A stretch of 6,880 bases of DNA, from positions 1-6,880 of the forward strand of contig URAC01000045.1 in assembly GCA_900545735.1 (NCBI GenBank), read 5' to 3'. This document shows positions 1 through 6,043 of the stretch, in pieces. The notes beneath the pieces are model-generated. The model was not told where the DNA came from, did not search any database, and worked only from the letters and a program-made list of their open reading frames with translations. A program made the position numbers and the translations under genes. Origin of the DNA: an uncultured Bacillota bacterium (lineage in GTDB: Bacteria; Bacillota; Clostridia; Christensenellales; UBA1242). Position 1 is the stretch's first letter; every line of letters starts with the position of its first letter.

Positions 1-49
1 ACGAGATCATGCCTAGTCTCGTGGGCTCGGAGATGTGTATAAGAGACAG
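1..49 (+). other. Illumina Nextera adapter contamination (P7 tail, i7 index, Read 2/Tn5 mosaic end)
   Basis: Seen: bases 1-7 (ACGAGAT) match the end of the P7 oligo, 8-15 (CATGCCTA) is an 8-nt index, 16-30 is the Nextera Read 2 sequence and 31-49 is the 19-bp Tn5 mosaic end AGATGTGTATAAGAGACAG. The order P7-index-Read 2-insert is that of a Nextera i7 adapter. From memory the index is the one sold as N706 (read as TAGGCATG). The genomic insert therefore begins at base 50. This is a library artefact at a contig end, not a natural transposon end. It supplies a false in-frame ATG at 35 that would extend the next gene by 20 residues. Confidence 0.98.
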
Positions 50-66
50 CGAATAACTGAAATAAA

Positions 67-89
67 TATAATTTGTTTTGAAAAGGTGA
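67..89 (+). promoter_or_regulatory. Possible -10 box and ribosome binding site of the lipoprotein gene
   Basis: AGGTGA at 84-89 sits five bases before the ATG at 95 and decides that start. TATAAT at 67-72 is a perfect -10 match that would start transcription near 79. A matching -35 would fall at about 44-49, which is adapter sequence, so the true -35 is lost from this contig and the promoter cannot be confirmed. The ribosome binding site is the firmer of the two calls. Confidence 0.55.
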
Positions 90-94
90 ATAAT

Positions 95-3000
95 ATGGCA
101 AAGAAAAGTTTAGTATTAAATTTATTCGTCTGCTTTTGTATGATATTTTCGACTGTAATACTATTTGCTGCTTGCAATAAGAATTGTGTTCATACATATT
201 CAGATTGGGTGGTTACCACCGATTATACTTGCACTACTGACGGAGTAAAAACTAGAACTTGCACAAAGTGCAATCACACCGAAACGGAAACTATTCCTGC
301 ATCTCATACGCTTACTCATTTAAGTGTCGACCCCGCCGATTGTACGCATACTGGAACTCTTGCTCATGACCATTGTTCTGTTTGCGATAAAAACTTCATT
401 GACGGTGTAGAAAAGAGCAATGAGCAATTAATAATCCCTGTTGGCGATTGCTATTTTTATGCAGTAGCAAAAGTTGAACCAACTTGTACAGAAAATGGAG
501 TGCTTGCTCATCTACATTGTGATGGATGTAACAAAAACATTATTAAAGATGTTGAGTATACCGACCAAGAATTGGTAATTCCTGCTACACATAATTTGGT
601 TGAAATAGGTGCAAAAGCAAAAACTTGCTTTGAAGACGGGCATTTAGCATATACCGTTTGCAGAAGTTGTAATAAAGTATTTATAAATGGCGAAGAAAAA
701 ACATTGGAAGATACAATAATTCCTTCTTCTCACGAAATAGAGCATAATAGCCTTAAAAATGCTACTTGCATTAGTGATGGTATGCTTGAACACGATTACT
801 GCAAAGGCTGTGGCAAATATTATGTAGATGATGTAGAAAAGAGTTATTTTGATTTAATAATTCCAAGCCTTGAACATACTTATGGCGATTTAATTTCTGC
901 CACAGAGAATGAAAGAGCCCATTATACTTGTAGCGTTTGTCACAAGAATTTTAATGAAGGCAAAGAAGAAATAAATGGCCTAGATAAACTTGCTGGGCAT
1001 ACTTTAGAGTGGATAGAAAAAGAAACAAGCACTTGCGAAAGCAGTGGCAATAAAGGGCATTACAGATGCACAGATGATGGTTGCGAAAAGGTATTTGATG
1101 CCAACTATCAAGAAACATTTAATATGTCTAATGGCCACCCATATGATGGCTATGGTTATGATGAAAGTAAGCACTGGAAAACTTGTTCTAAATGCAATAT
1201 GACAGGCACTAAGAATTACCACGAATTTGTAAACAAGTATGTTTGCAGAGATGGTGTTTGGTACAAGTATAGCAAATGCTCTGTATGTGGATATGAGACA
1301 TCTGAAGGCACTTATGATGTTCCATACAAACTAGAGGCTGTTTGTCCATTTATTGTCGGCAGACACACTTTGAATTACTCATTTGATAGTACTTATGAAT
1401 TGAAAGTATACGCTTATAATAAAGATACGAATGCTCTTAAAACGTATTACAAACAATTAAGTAAAATACTTCCAGAAAATTCTAATTTCTATACTCGTTT
1501 ACAAGAGTTGGAAGAATTGGTTGCTAGCGGAGACACAAGCAGTTTTCCACTAACGGAAACATTTACATTTAAATGCGAGCAATATGAACAACAACTAACA
1601 ATAACTTTTGATATAGAGAGAAAGAATGTACAATTCGTTTACCCTGTTTATCCTAAAGCAACTGACATATATTGGGGAAATGAAAGTTTAGGCGAATTTA
1701 CTGTTGAATTTTCTTCAAACTTCTATGATTATATTAATGAATGTTATGAAGCTAATTATGTAAAGCTAAGTGAAACAACCATTACTGATGATGATGGCTT
1801 TGATATCAATGCCGATTGGCCAGATGGTCACACTTATACCATTAAATTTACTTATAACGAAAAAGATTATGAAGCTTCATTTGTGTATGTAAGCGATAAA
1901 TTTGTAATTCAACGAATAAGGTCAATAGCTACAGAAATTTGTTGTGGCGAAGACCCTGAGGTCGACTTAAGATATGCTAATGGCTCTTGTTCTTCTTTAA
2001 ATTTTAGCAAATTAAAAGTTATTGACGGGCATTTTGATAAAAACACCCCAGGAGTATATACTGCTACGTTTGCCACTCTTGATGGATATGCAAAACCTGT
2101 AACCGTAACAATTACCGTTAGAGATAAAAAAGATGTTAAAGAAATTTTGAACGATGTAACTTACTATATGGCAAAAGGAAGCAATGGCTTTAAGGTACAA
2201 GTTGAGTACTTTGACGAAACTTATGGTTACGAATGGATACCTCTTGCATCCATTGTAGAATATGAAGGCGACAAATTAGACGGCGCAAAAATTGGCTCTT
2301 ATACAGTTGTAGCAAAGATTGGCGATAGAAGTAAAAAAGTTAATGTAAATGTTTACGACTCTGACGAAAGAGTTATAACAAATATATCTTCTTCTTTAGA
2401 TGACACACTATCTCTCGTTTGGGCTAGAGATAATGACAATAACATAATTTGCGATTTGAATGGTCTATTTATCAGAGCAGAATATAATGATGGCACATAT
2501 GAAATATTGCCAATCACAAAAGAAATGATATCTTGCCAAGAAGACGGAGATAACATAACTGTAAAAGTAACTTATTTAGATAAAACTTGTACATTTAATG
2601 TTGTAATTGGTGACAAAACAACTGCTGGATATACACTAGACTATGTATTTGTTGGCAAAGATTTAGCACAATATGAATATCAATGGGGCGGGATAAAATT
2701 TGTCATAATGTCACAATATGGCACAGGTGCCTTGGACGAAACTTACACATTGCAATTAAGGAAAGACTCCAATGTATTCTTTGTCGATTTAAACCCTGAT
2801 ATGCTTTATATTAATGATGAAAATGACATATACGGATATGACGGAAAAGTGGACTTAGAAACAATAAAAGCCGAAAATTATGATTCTGCATATATTATGC
2901 TCAATGACGAAATAATTGCGGATATCACTTTGGTTATATACAACAAAAACGAAGTATTTTCAGAAATATATTTCAAGAATGATAGCGCTCAATTAATAGT

Positions 3001-3964
3001 AGGTTCTCAAGAAGAAATAATAGAACAATTAAAAAGTAAGTATTATTGCTATTGCGAAATTTATGACTTTGACATCTGGGGCGACAAAGAAATATATAGA
3101 GAATATCTAGAATTTAGTGGTTTTACACTTGGAGATATGTCTGATATAGACTTCCACAAATATGGAAATGTTAGAATTCCTATTGAATATAGAAACAGAA
3201 CAACATATCTAGAAGTTCAATTAATCCCTAATTTAGCTTTGTATACAAGCAAATCTTATACGAATCAGTATGGTAATGAATTTATATTGTATTCTAATGG
3301 ATATTACGAAACAACTTATTCGCAAAACAGAATAATTGGAACTTACGAATTTATGAATGCAGCCAAAAATATTGTATTTTTGCATAACTTGCCTTACAAC
3401 GAATATGGAGAAGCAATATACTTATTAAACGATGACGCTCAAAAAATCTCAGACCTTAGAATGAAAGGTGTTGAAGGATTTACCAAAATTGGTACTTTCT
3501 CAGATATGTACTATGCGTTATTTACGCTATACGAAAATAATGGCATATATTATGGCGAATTGTTTGGTAAATATTATGATAGCGAAGGAATTCATTATGA
3601 ATACTATTGCACTCTTCCTATTGATTACGACCCAGTAAAAGAAAGAATTTATATGTGGAATGCCGAATATATAATTGGTGAGTATGATGAAGAAAACGAT
3701 TGTTTCCTAATTGAAATTCCAATGGCAGGCAAAACCAAATATGAATATGTAGATGCCGAAAATGGAGAAAAATGGTCTTATAACGATAATTGGATAGCAT
3801 ATTATTGTGTTTATTACAATAATGATTGGCATTGTGTATCCTTTTGGGACTGGAGATACAATGAAGACCAAACCAAGATAAATGAATATTATTATGATTC
3901 TGATGTACCATCTAATGTTATAGATATATCTGATTTGACAGAGGTCCCTGCCACAAATGAATAG
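95..3964 (+). CDS. Giant surface lipoprotein with Cys-rich CxxC repeats and Ig-like domains
   Basis: The protein has 1289 residues from the ATG at 95. That start is chosen because it has a ribosome binding site, begins a classic signal peptide, and the earlier ATG at 35 is adapter. Residues 2-4 are basic (AKK), a hydrophobic stretch covers about 6-26, and the lipobox FAA-C puts the lipid-anchored cysteine at C27. Residues 31-408 hold about nine degenerate repeats with Cys pairs such as C56/C59, C94/C97, C142/C145, C189/C192, C236/C239 and C395/C398, resembling Zn-ribbon knuckles. About 521-840 look like four Ig-like folds, with the end strands 'GVYTATF' and 'GSYTVVAKIGD' typical of bacterial Ig-like (Big_3-type) domains. 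The rest, to 1289, is Tyr-rich, beta-strand-like and unassigned. There is no LPXTG motif or C-terminal membrane segment, so anchoring is by lipid. Role inferred: cell-surface binding or scaffolding; ligand unknown. No catalytic motif was recognised. A terminator at 4037-4063 follows. Confidence 0.9.
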   Translation: MAKKSLVLNLFVCFCMIFSTVILFAACNKNCVHTYSDWVVTTDYTCTTDGVKTRTCTKCNHTETETIPASHTLTHLSVDPADCTHTGTLAHDHCSVCDKNFIDGVEKSNEQLIIPVGDCYFYAVAKVEPTCTENGVLAHLHCDGCNKNIIKDVEYTDQELVIPATHNLVEIGAKAKTCFEDGHLAYTVCRSCNKVFINGEEKTLEDTIIPSSHEIEHNSLKNATCISDGMLEHDYCKGCGKYYVDDVEKSYFDLIIPSLEHTYGDLISATENERAHYTCSVCHKNFNEGKEEINGLDKLAGHTLEWIEKETSTCESSGNKGHYRCTDDGCEKVFDANYQETFNMSNGHPYDGYGYDESKHWKTCSKCNMTGTKNYHEFVNKYVCRDGVWYKYSKCSVCGYETSEGTYDVPYKLEAVCPFIVGRHTLNYSFDSTYELKVYAYNKDTNALKTYYKQLSKILPENSNFYTRLQELEELVASGDTSSFPLTETFTFKCEQYEQQLTITFDIERKNVQFVYPVYPKATDIYWGNESLGEFTVEFSSNFYDYINECYEANYVKLSETTITDDDGFDINADWPDGHTYTIKFTYNEKDYEASFVYVSDKFVIQRIRSIATEICCGEDPEVDLRYANGSCSSLNFSKLKVIDGHFDKNTPGVYTATFATLDGYAKPVTVTITVRDKKDVKEILNDVTYYMAKGSNGFKVQVEYFDETYGYEWIPLASIVEYEGDKLDGAKIGSYTVVAKIGDRSKKVNVNVYDSDERVITNISSSLDDTLSLVWARDNDNNIICDLNGLFIRAEYNDGTYEILPITKEMISCQEDGDNITVKVTYLDKTCTFNVVIGDKTTAGYTLDYVFVGKDLAQYEYQWGGIKFVIMSQYGTGALDETYTLQLRKDSNVFFVDLNPDMLYINDENDIYGYDGKVDLETIKAENYDSAYIMLNDEIIADITLVIYNKNEVFSEIYFKNDSAQLIVGSQEEIIEQLKSKYYCYCEIYDFDIWGDKEIYREYLEFSGFTLGDMSDIDFHKYGNVRIPIEYRNRTTYLEVQLIPNLALYTSKSYTNQYGNEFILYSNGYYETTYSQNRIIGTYEFMNAAKNIVFLHNLPYNEYGEAIYLLNDDAQKISDLRMKGVEGFTKIGTFSDMYYALFTLYENNGIYYGELFGKYYDSEGIHYEYYCTLPIDYDPVKERIYMWNAEYIIGEYDEENDCFLIEIPMAGKTKYEYVDAENGEKWSYNDNWIAYYCVYYNNDWHCVSFWDWRYNEDQTKINEYYYDSDVPSNVIDISDLTEVPATNE
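185..1324 (+). repeat. Tandem Cys-rich repeats coded within the lipoprotein gene
   Basis: About nine tandem units, the best-preserved being 43-49 residues long, cover protein residues 31-408. The consensus is T-C-x2-(D/N/S)-G-x3-(H/Y)-x(1-2)-C-x2-C-x-K, then a short acidic loop and (I/V)-I-P-x2-H. Units 2-5 (residues 73-262) are the best preserved; units 6 and 8 lack the first Cys, and unit 7 has a wider C-x4-C pair (C325/C330). The repeats differ strongly at the DNA level, so they are old duplications and not assembly artefacts. Cys and His spacing would suit metal binding, but that is inference. Confidence 0.8.
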
Positions 3965-3986
3965 TATTTTAATACTAGCAAAAAAA

Positions 3987-4008
3987 AGATGTTGCTTAAA
4001 TAACATCT
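3987..4008 (+). other. Hairpin between the lipoprotein stop codon and its terminator
   Basis: AGATGTT (3987-3993) pairs perfectly with AACATCT (4002-4008) over an 8-nt loop. A smaller perfect inverted repeat, AGTATT-TT-AATACT (3963-3976), overlaps the stop codon. Neither hairpin has a U-tract, so they are 3'-UTR structures and not terminators. GATGTTGC at 3988-3995 could instead pair imperfectly with GCAAGCATC at 4015-4023, so the fold may switch. Function unknown. Confidence 0.4.
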
Positions 4009-4036
4009 CAGACTGCAAGCATCTATCTACACTCTG

Positions 4037-4063
4037 CACAGGTTCAAAAACCTGTGTTTTTTT
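4037..4063 (+). terminator. Intrinsic terminator of the lipoprotein gene
   Basis: CACAGGTT (4037-4044), loop CAAA, AACCTGTG (4049-4056), then seven T (4057-4063). This is a perfect 8-bp stem with a long U-tract, 73 bases after the lipoprotein stop codon, so it closes that transcript. Confidence 0.9.
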
Positions 4064-4131
4064 GCCTACAAACTCATAATTGTTGCCAAAATTGAAAAAT
4101 TGCTTGACAATAAATCGGTATACTAAAATAG

Positions 4132-4158
4132 AAAAAAACCTTATAAATTAAGGTTTTT
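4132..4158 (-). terminator. Intrinsic terminator of the minus-strand tRNA-Thr locus
   Basis: AAAAACCTTA (4134-4143) and TAAGGTTTTT (4149-4158) form a perfect 10-bp stem over a 5-nt loop. Read on the minus strand it follows the tRNA CCA end by six bases and runs into seven T (complement of 4132-4138). It is placed and oriented as the natural terminator of a tRNA-Thr gene, which supports the left flank being the original chromosome downstream of that tRNA. The A/T symmetry would also let it act weakly on the plus strand. Confidence 0.85.
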
Positions 4159-4164
4159 AAGCAA

Positions 4165-4209
4165 TGGAGCTAATGACGGGGATTGAACCCGTGACCCCCA
4201 CCTTACCAA
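4165..4209 (-). pseudogene. 3' half of tRNA-Thr(GGU), truncated in the anticodon loop: putative attachment site
   Basis: Read on the minus strand from 4209 to 4165: anticodon loop TTGGTAA (anticodon GGT = Thr), 3' anticodon stem GGTGG, variable loop GGGTC, a perfect T arm (ACGGG-TTCAATC-CCCGT), acceptor strand CATTAGC, discriminator T and encoded CCA. Everything from the anticodon loop onward is canonical tRNA-Thr. Upstream (4210 onward) there is no CCACC partner for the anticodon stem, no D arm and no GCTAATG partner for the acceptor. The break therefore falls at the anticodon loop, a well-known crossover site for tyrosine-recombinase integrases, and its own terminator still follows it. Alternatives are simple decay or a split tRNA, but the sharp edge favours an att site (distal end, element to the right). 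Confidence 0.85.
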
Positions 4210-4259
4210 CACACGAACCTTTGCTTCAAACTTGTGCCCACACCCCCAAAATATCCCAT

Positions 4260-4288
4260 AAATACTAGCACCTTCGCTAGTATTTTTT
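4260..4288 (+). terminator. Orphan intrinsic terminator just inside the att site
   Basis: AAATACTAGC (4260-4269), loop ACCTTC, GCTAGTATTT (4276-4285), continuing to a T run that ends at 4288. A perfect 10-bp stem with the U-tract on the plus strand only. No gene lies between it and the preceding terminator, so it has no obvious client. It may insulate the element from incoming host transcription, or end a transcript that crosses the junction in the circular form of the element. Confidence 0.7.
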
Positions 4289-4312
4289 ATTTAGATACAA
4301 AAAATTTTAAAG

Positions 4313-4330
4313 TTACTGTATCTTACTGTA
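4313..4330. repeat. Two direct repeats TTACTGTA at 10-bp phase (candidate recombination protein sites)
   Basis: TTACTGTA occurs at 4313-4320 and again at 4323-4330, start to start exactly 10 bp (TACAGTAA on the minus strand). One-turn spacing puts both copies on the same DNA face, as for small directional proteins such as excisionases or integrase arm-binding domains. They lie about 110 bp inside the tRNA breakpoint, within the usual reach of such sites. The protein partner is not in the window. Confidence 0.5.
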
Positions 4331-4364
4331 CCTATAGCCACTTTTTTAGCATACTTTGGAGGTC

Positions 4365-4400
4365 TAAAACGGGGTAAAACCGCCTAAAAATATCTAAAAC
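4365..4400. repeat. Four phased TAAAAC repeats at exact 10-bp steps (candidate integrase arm sites)
   Basis: TAAAAC starts at 4365, 4375 and 4395, with TAAAAA at 4385. Three of the four copies are preceded by C (CTAAAA at 4364, 4384 and 4394). The strict 10-bp phase over four copies is hard to ascribe to AT-rich composition alone because the intervening bases are G/C-rich (GGGG, CGCC). Position next to a tRNA att site suggests arm-type integrase sites. Iterons of a replication origin are an alternative, but no initiator gene is seen. Confidence 0.55.
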
Positions 4401-4430
4401 TTTGCTAGTTAAATTTGATTGCGACGGATA

Positions 4431-4459
4431 TGGACATATTTAAAAAATTATGTTATAAT
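4431..4459 (+). promoter_or_regulatory. Near-consensus sigma-A promoter of the nucleotidyltransferase gene
   Basis: -35 TGGACA (4431-4436), 17-bp spacer, -10 TATAAT (4454-4459), with an extended -10 TG at 4451-4452. Transcription should start near 4466, leaving a leader of about 93 nt. A short inverted repeat ATATG-GA-CATAT (4428-4439) covers the -35 and could be an operator, though it is only 5 bp per arm. Confidence 0.85.
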
Positions 4460-4471
4460 TGCCTTGCAAAT

Positions 4472-4550
4472 GGATTGGCTATGAAATTTATTTGCTCCCT
4501 GATTGGTAAATTATTTATCAATCCCCCTCCAATTCAAACTTTAAGGAGGT
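4472..4550 (+). promoter_or_regulatory. Structured 5' leader with ribosome binding site and possible anti-Shine-Dalgarno
   Basis: AAGGAGGT (4543-4550) lies eight bases before the ATG at 4559. Upstream, GATTGGTAA (4501-4509) pairs with TTATCAATC (4515-4523), nine pairs with one G-U. GGATTG at 4472-4477 can instead pair with CAATCC (4519-4524), so two folds compete. CCTCC at 4526-4530 is complementary to GGAGG at 4545-4549 and could mask the ribosome binding site. No known riboswitch class is recognised; translational control is inference. Confidence 0.4.
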
Positions 4551-4558
4551 AAAAAAAT

Positions 4559-5197
4559 ATGTTTGAATATGTACCGAAAAGTGAATATCAACCTTTTAAG
4601 TTGGAGGTTGATGAAATTTTGAAATCTATTCAAAGAGATTTGAGAGAAAATGGAATTTTAACTTTTCAATTCAACTTAATTGGAAGTGCTAAAAGAAAAT
4701 TGATTACAAGAGTAGAAAATGGTAATCAAGGCTTTGACTTGGATTATAATATTGTAATTCAAAAAGTTTTTAACGAAGATTTTGACGATGCAAAACTATT
4801 AAAACAAACATTTATGAATTTGTTTGATAAATATTTTGACAATAGTTATGAATTTTCTGAAGATTCAACTTCTGTAATAACAATAAAAAAACTAAATGCA
4901 CAGAGAAATAAAGTTCTTTGTAGTGTTGATTTTGCGATAGTTAATTACTATGAAGATGAAGAAGGTATGGAAAGACAAGAGTATATTAGATTTGATAAAA
5001 ATACTGGTAATTACTCGTGGGCTTTAAGAAAAGTTGCAACAAATCATAGACATGTTGAAGACTTAATTAAAGAAAAGAATTTGTGGCAAGATGTAAAAGT
5101 CTTATATCTTGAAAACAAAAACAAAGAGCCAAACAAGAAATCAAGAATTGTTTATTATCAAACTCTTGAAACAATTTATCATAGAAACTTCCAATAA
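4559..5197 (+). CDS. Small Pol-beta-fold nucleotidyltransferase, stand-alone
   Basis: The 212-residue protein carries the core of the DNA polymerase beta-type nucleotidyltransferase fold: a G42-S43 turn after a strand (FNLIGS), the metal-binding pair D60-x-D62 in GFDLDYN, and a third acidic residue D124 in CSVDFAI. All three Asp are present, so an active enzyme that moves an NMP onto an unknown acceptor is expected. The C-terminal part (about 155-212) looks helical and has no known domain. It is shorter than typical CD-NTases of CBASS (about 300-400 residues) and no CBASS effector lies beside it. No AbiEii- or MenA-type partner is adjacent either. It has its own promoter, leader and terminator, so it is monocistronic. 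I recall close relatives as conserved unnamed proteins in Firmicutes mobile DNA. Substrate and role are unknown; defence or tRNA/protein nucleotidylation is guesswork. Confidence 0.85.
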   Translation: MFEYVPKSEYQPFKLEVDEILKSIQRDLRENGILTFQFNLIGSAKRKLITRVENGNQGFDLDYNIVIQKVFNEDFDDAKLLKQTFMNLFDKYFDNSYEFSEDSTSVITIKKLNAQRNKVLCSVDFAIVNYYEDEEGMERQEYIRFDKNTGNYSWALRKVATNHRHVEDLIKEKNLWQDVKVLYLENKNKEPNKKSRIVYYQTLETIYHRNFQ

Positions 5198-5199
5198 AA

Positions 5200-5231
5200 A
5201 ATAGCACCAGAAGAAATTCTGGTGTTATTTT
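5200..5231 (+). terminator. Intrinsic terminator of the nucleotidyltransferase gene
   Basis: AATAGCACCAGAA (5200-5212), GAAA tetraloop, TTCTGGTGTTATT (5217-5229): thirteen pairs with one G-U, then a T-rich tail. It begins three bases after the stop codon, so it separates this gene from the next operon. Confidence 0.85.
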
Positions 5232-5272
5232 ATTTGTAAAAGTAAAGGATAATTGCTATTTTAAAAAATAAG

Positions 5273-5332
5273 TATCATTGCAATGATATAAAATGTGTTA
5301 TAAATTATTGACTTTGTATCATTATAATGATA
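5273..5332. promoter_or_regulatory. Two palindromic operators of the toxin-antitoxin operon
   Basis: Site 1, TATCATTGCAATGATA (5273-5288), and site 2, TATCATTATAATGATA (5317-5332), are each perfect 16-bp palindromes that differ only in the two central bases. Both are preceded by G and followed by TAA. Centres are 44 bp apart, close to four helical turns. Site 2 fills most of the promoter spacer and enters the -10, so binding must block RNA polymerase; site 1 lies upstream of the -35, suiting cooperative binding. The likely binder is the HTH antitoxin coded by the second gene of this operon (6024-6644). Confidence 0.85.
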
Positions 5333-5336
5333 TAAT
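5308..5336 (+). promoter_or_regulatory. Sigma-A promoter of the toxin-antitoxin operon
   Basis: -35 TTGACT (5308-5313), exact 17-bp spacer, -10 TATAAT (5331-5336). Transcription should start near 5343, giving a short leader with the ribosome binding site AAGGAG (5348-5353), six bases from the ATG at 5360. The promoter is nearly perfect, so its activity must depend on repression at the overlapping palindrome. Confidence 0.9.
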
Positions 5337-5359
5337 TCTATAATAATAAGGAGAAGAGT

Positions 5360-6043
5360 ATGTCAAAGTTAGTAATTTATCACGGGTCAAAAGACATTAT
5401 AGAAAAACCATATTATCATGGAGGAAAAGCTGAGAATGATTATGGTTTTGGTTTTTATTGCACGGAGAATTTGGACCTTGCAAAAGAATGGTCTTGTAGC
5501 AATAACGAAAACAATGGATTTGCAAATAAATATTCCATTGATACTACTGGTCTTAAAATTTTGGATTTAACAAACAAAAGGTATTCAATATTGAATTGGG
5601 TTGCCATACTTTTAAAGCATAGAACTTTTGATTTGAGTAATGAAATATCTAAACAAGCAAAAGAATATTTGATAAAAAACTTTTATATTGATGTTGATGA
5701 ATACGATATTGTTATTGGTTATAGGGCAGACGACTCATATTTTAGTTTTGCAAGAGATTTTATAAACAACACAATTTCAGTTAGACAATTAAGCAAAGCA
5801 ATGGAACTAGGTCAACTTGGAAAACAAGTGGTTATAATCAGCAAACTCGCATTTGACAAACTTCATTTTGATGGCTTTGAAACTGCTGACAAACTTGAGT
5901 ATTACACAAAAAGAAAAGCAAGGGACGAACGAGCAAGAAATGATTATTTAAACGGCACTAGAAAAGACGCGATTATAAGTGATGATTTATTTATTATAGA
6001 TATTATTAGAAGAGGTATAAAAGATGGCGATACAAACTTATAA
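5360..6043 (+). CDS. DUF3990-family ADP-ribosyltransferase-like toxin
   Basis: The 227-residue protein begins with the motif LVIYHGS (H8), followed by YGFGFYCTEN (Y33) and a run resembling 'LAKEWS'. This is the hallmark N-terminus of DUF3990, a family placed with ADP-ribosyltransferases that use an H-Y-[E/D/Q] NAD-binding and catalytic triad. A candidate third residue is Q156 in GKQVVIISK, the spot where DUF3990 proteins tend to keep Gln. The last 45 or so residues are charged and helical. No signal peptide, so it acts in the cytosol. The downstream gene starts before this one stops (20-nt overlap), so the two are translationally coupled, toxin first, with the HTH partner second. Inferred role: NAD-dependent modification of a host target, unknown here, held inactive by the partner. 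Toxin activity is inferred from family and gene order, not shown. Confidence 0.85.
   Translation: MSKLVIYHGSKDIIEKPYYHGGKAENDYGFGFYCTENLDLAKEWSCSNNENNGFANKYSIDTTGLKILDLTNKRYSILNWVAILLKHRTFDLSNEISKQAKEYLIKNFYIDVDEYDIVIGYRADDSYFSFARDFINNTISVRQLSKAMELGQLGKQVVIISKLAFDKLHFDGFETADKLEYYTKRKARDERARNDYLNGTRKDAIISDDLFIIDIIRRGIKDGDTNL

Noticed and set aside
31..49. Tn5/IS50-like mosaic transposon end
   Set aside because: It is joined to the Nextera Read 2 and index sequence, so it comes from library preparation, not from a natural transposon.
3707..4039. Minus-strand 110-codon reading frame
   Set aside because: It runs antisense through the lipoprotein gene, has no ribosome binding site or family features, and would cross the terminator region.
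4104..4124. Promoter-like TTGACA (4104-4109) and TATACT (4119-4124)
   Set aside because: The spacer is only 9 bp instead of about 17, no gene follows on the plus strand, and a terminator stem lies right behind it.
4203..4259. Minus-strand 18-codon frame starting near 4259 and ending in TTGGTAA
   Set aside because: It is tiny, follows no ribosome binding site, and its stop codon is just the tRNA anticodon loop.
4165..4260. A complete tRNA-Thr gene on the minus strand
   Set aside because: There is no complement to the acceptor strand or to the 3' anticodon stem and no D arm in the upstream bases, so only the 3' half exists.
4365..4400. CRISPR array or replication iterons
   Set aside because: Repeat units are only 6 bases with 4-base gaps, far too short for CRISPR, and there is no replication initiator gene nearby.
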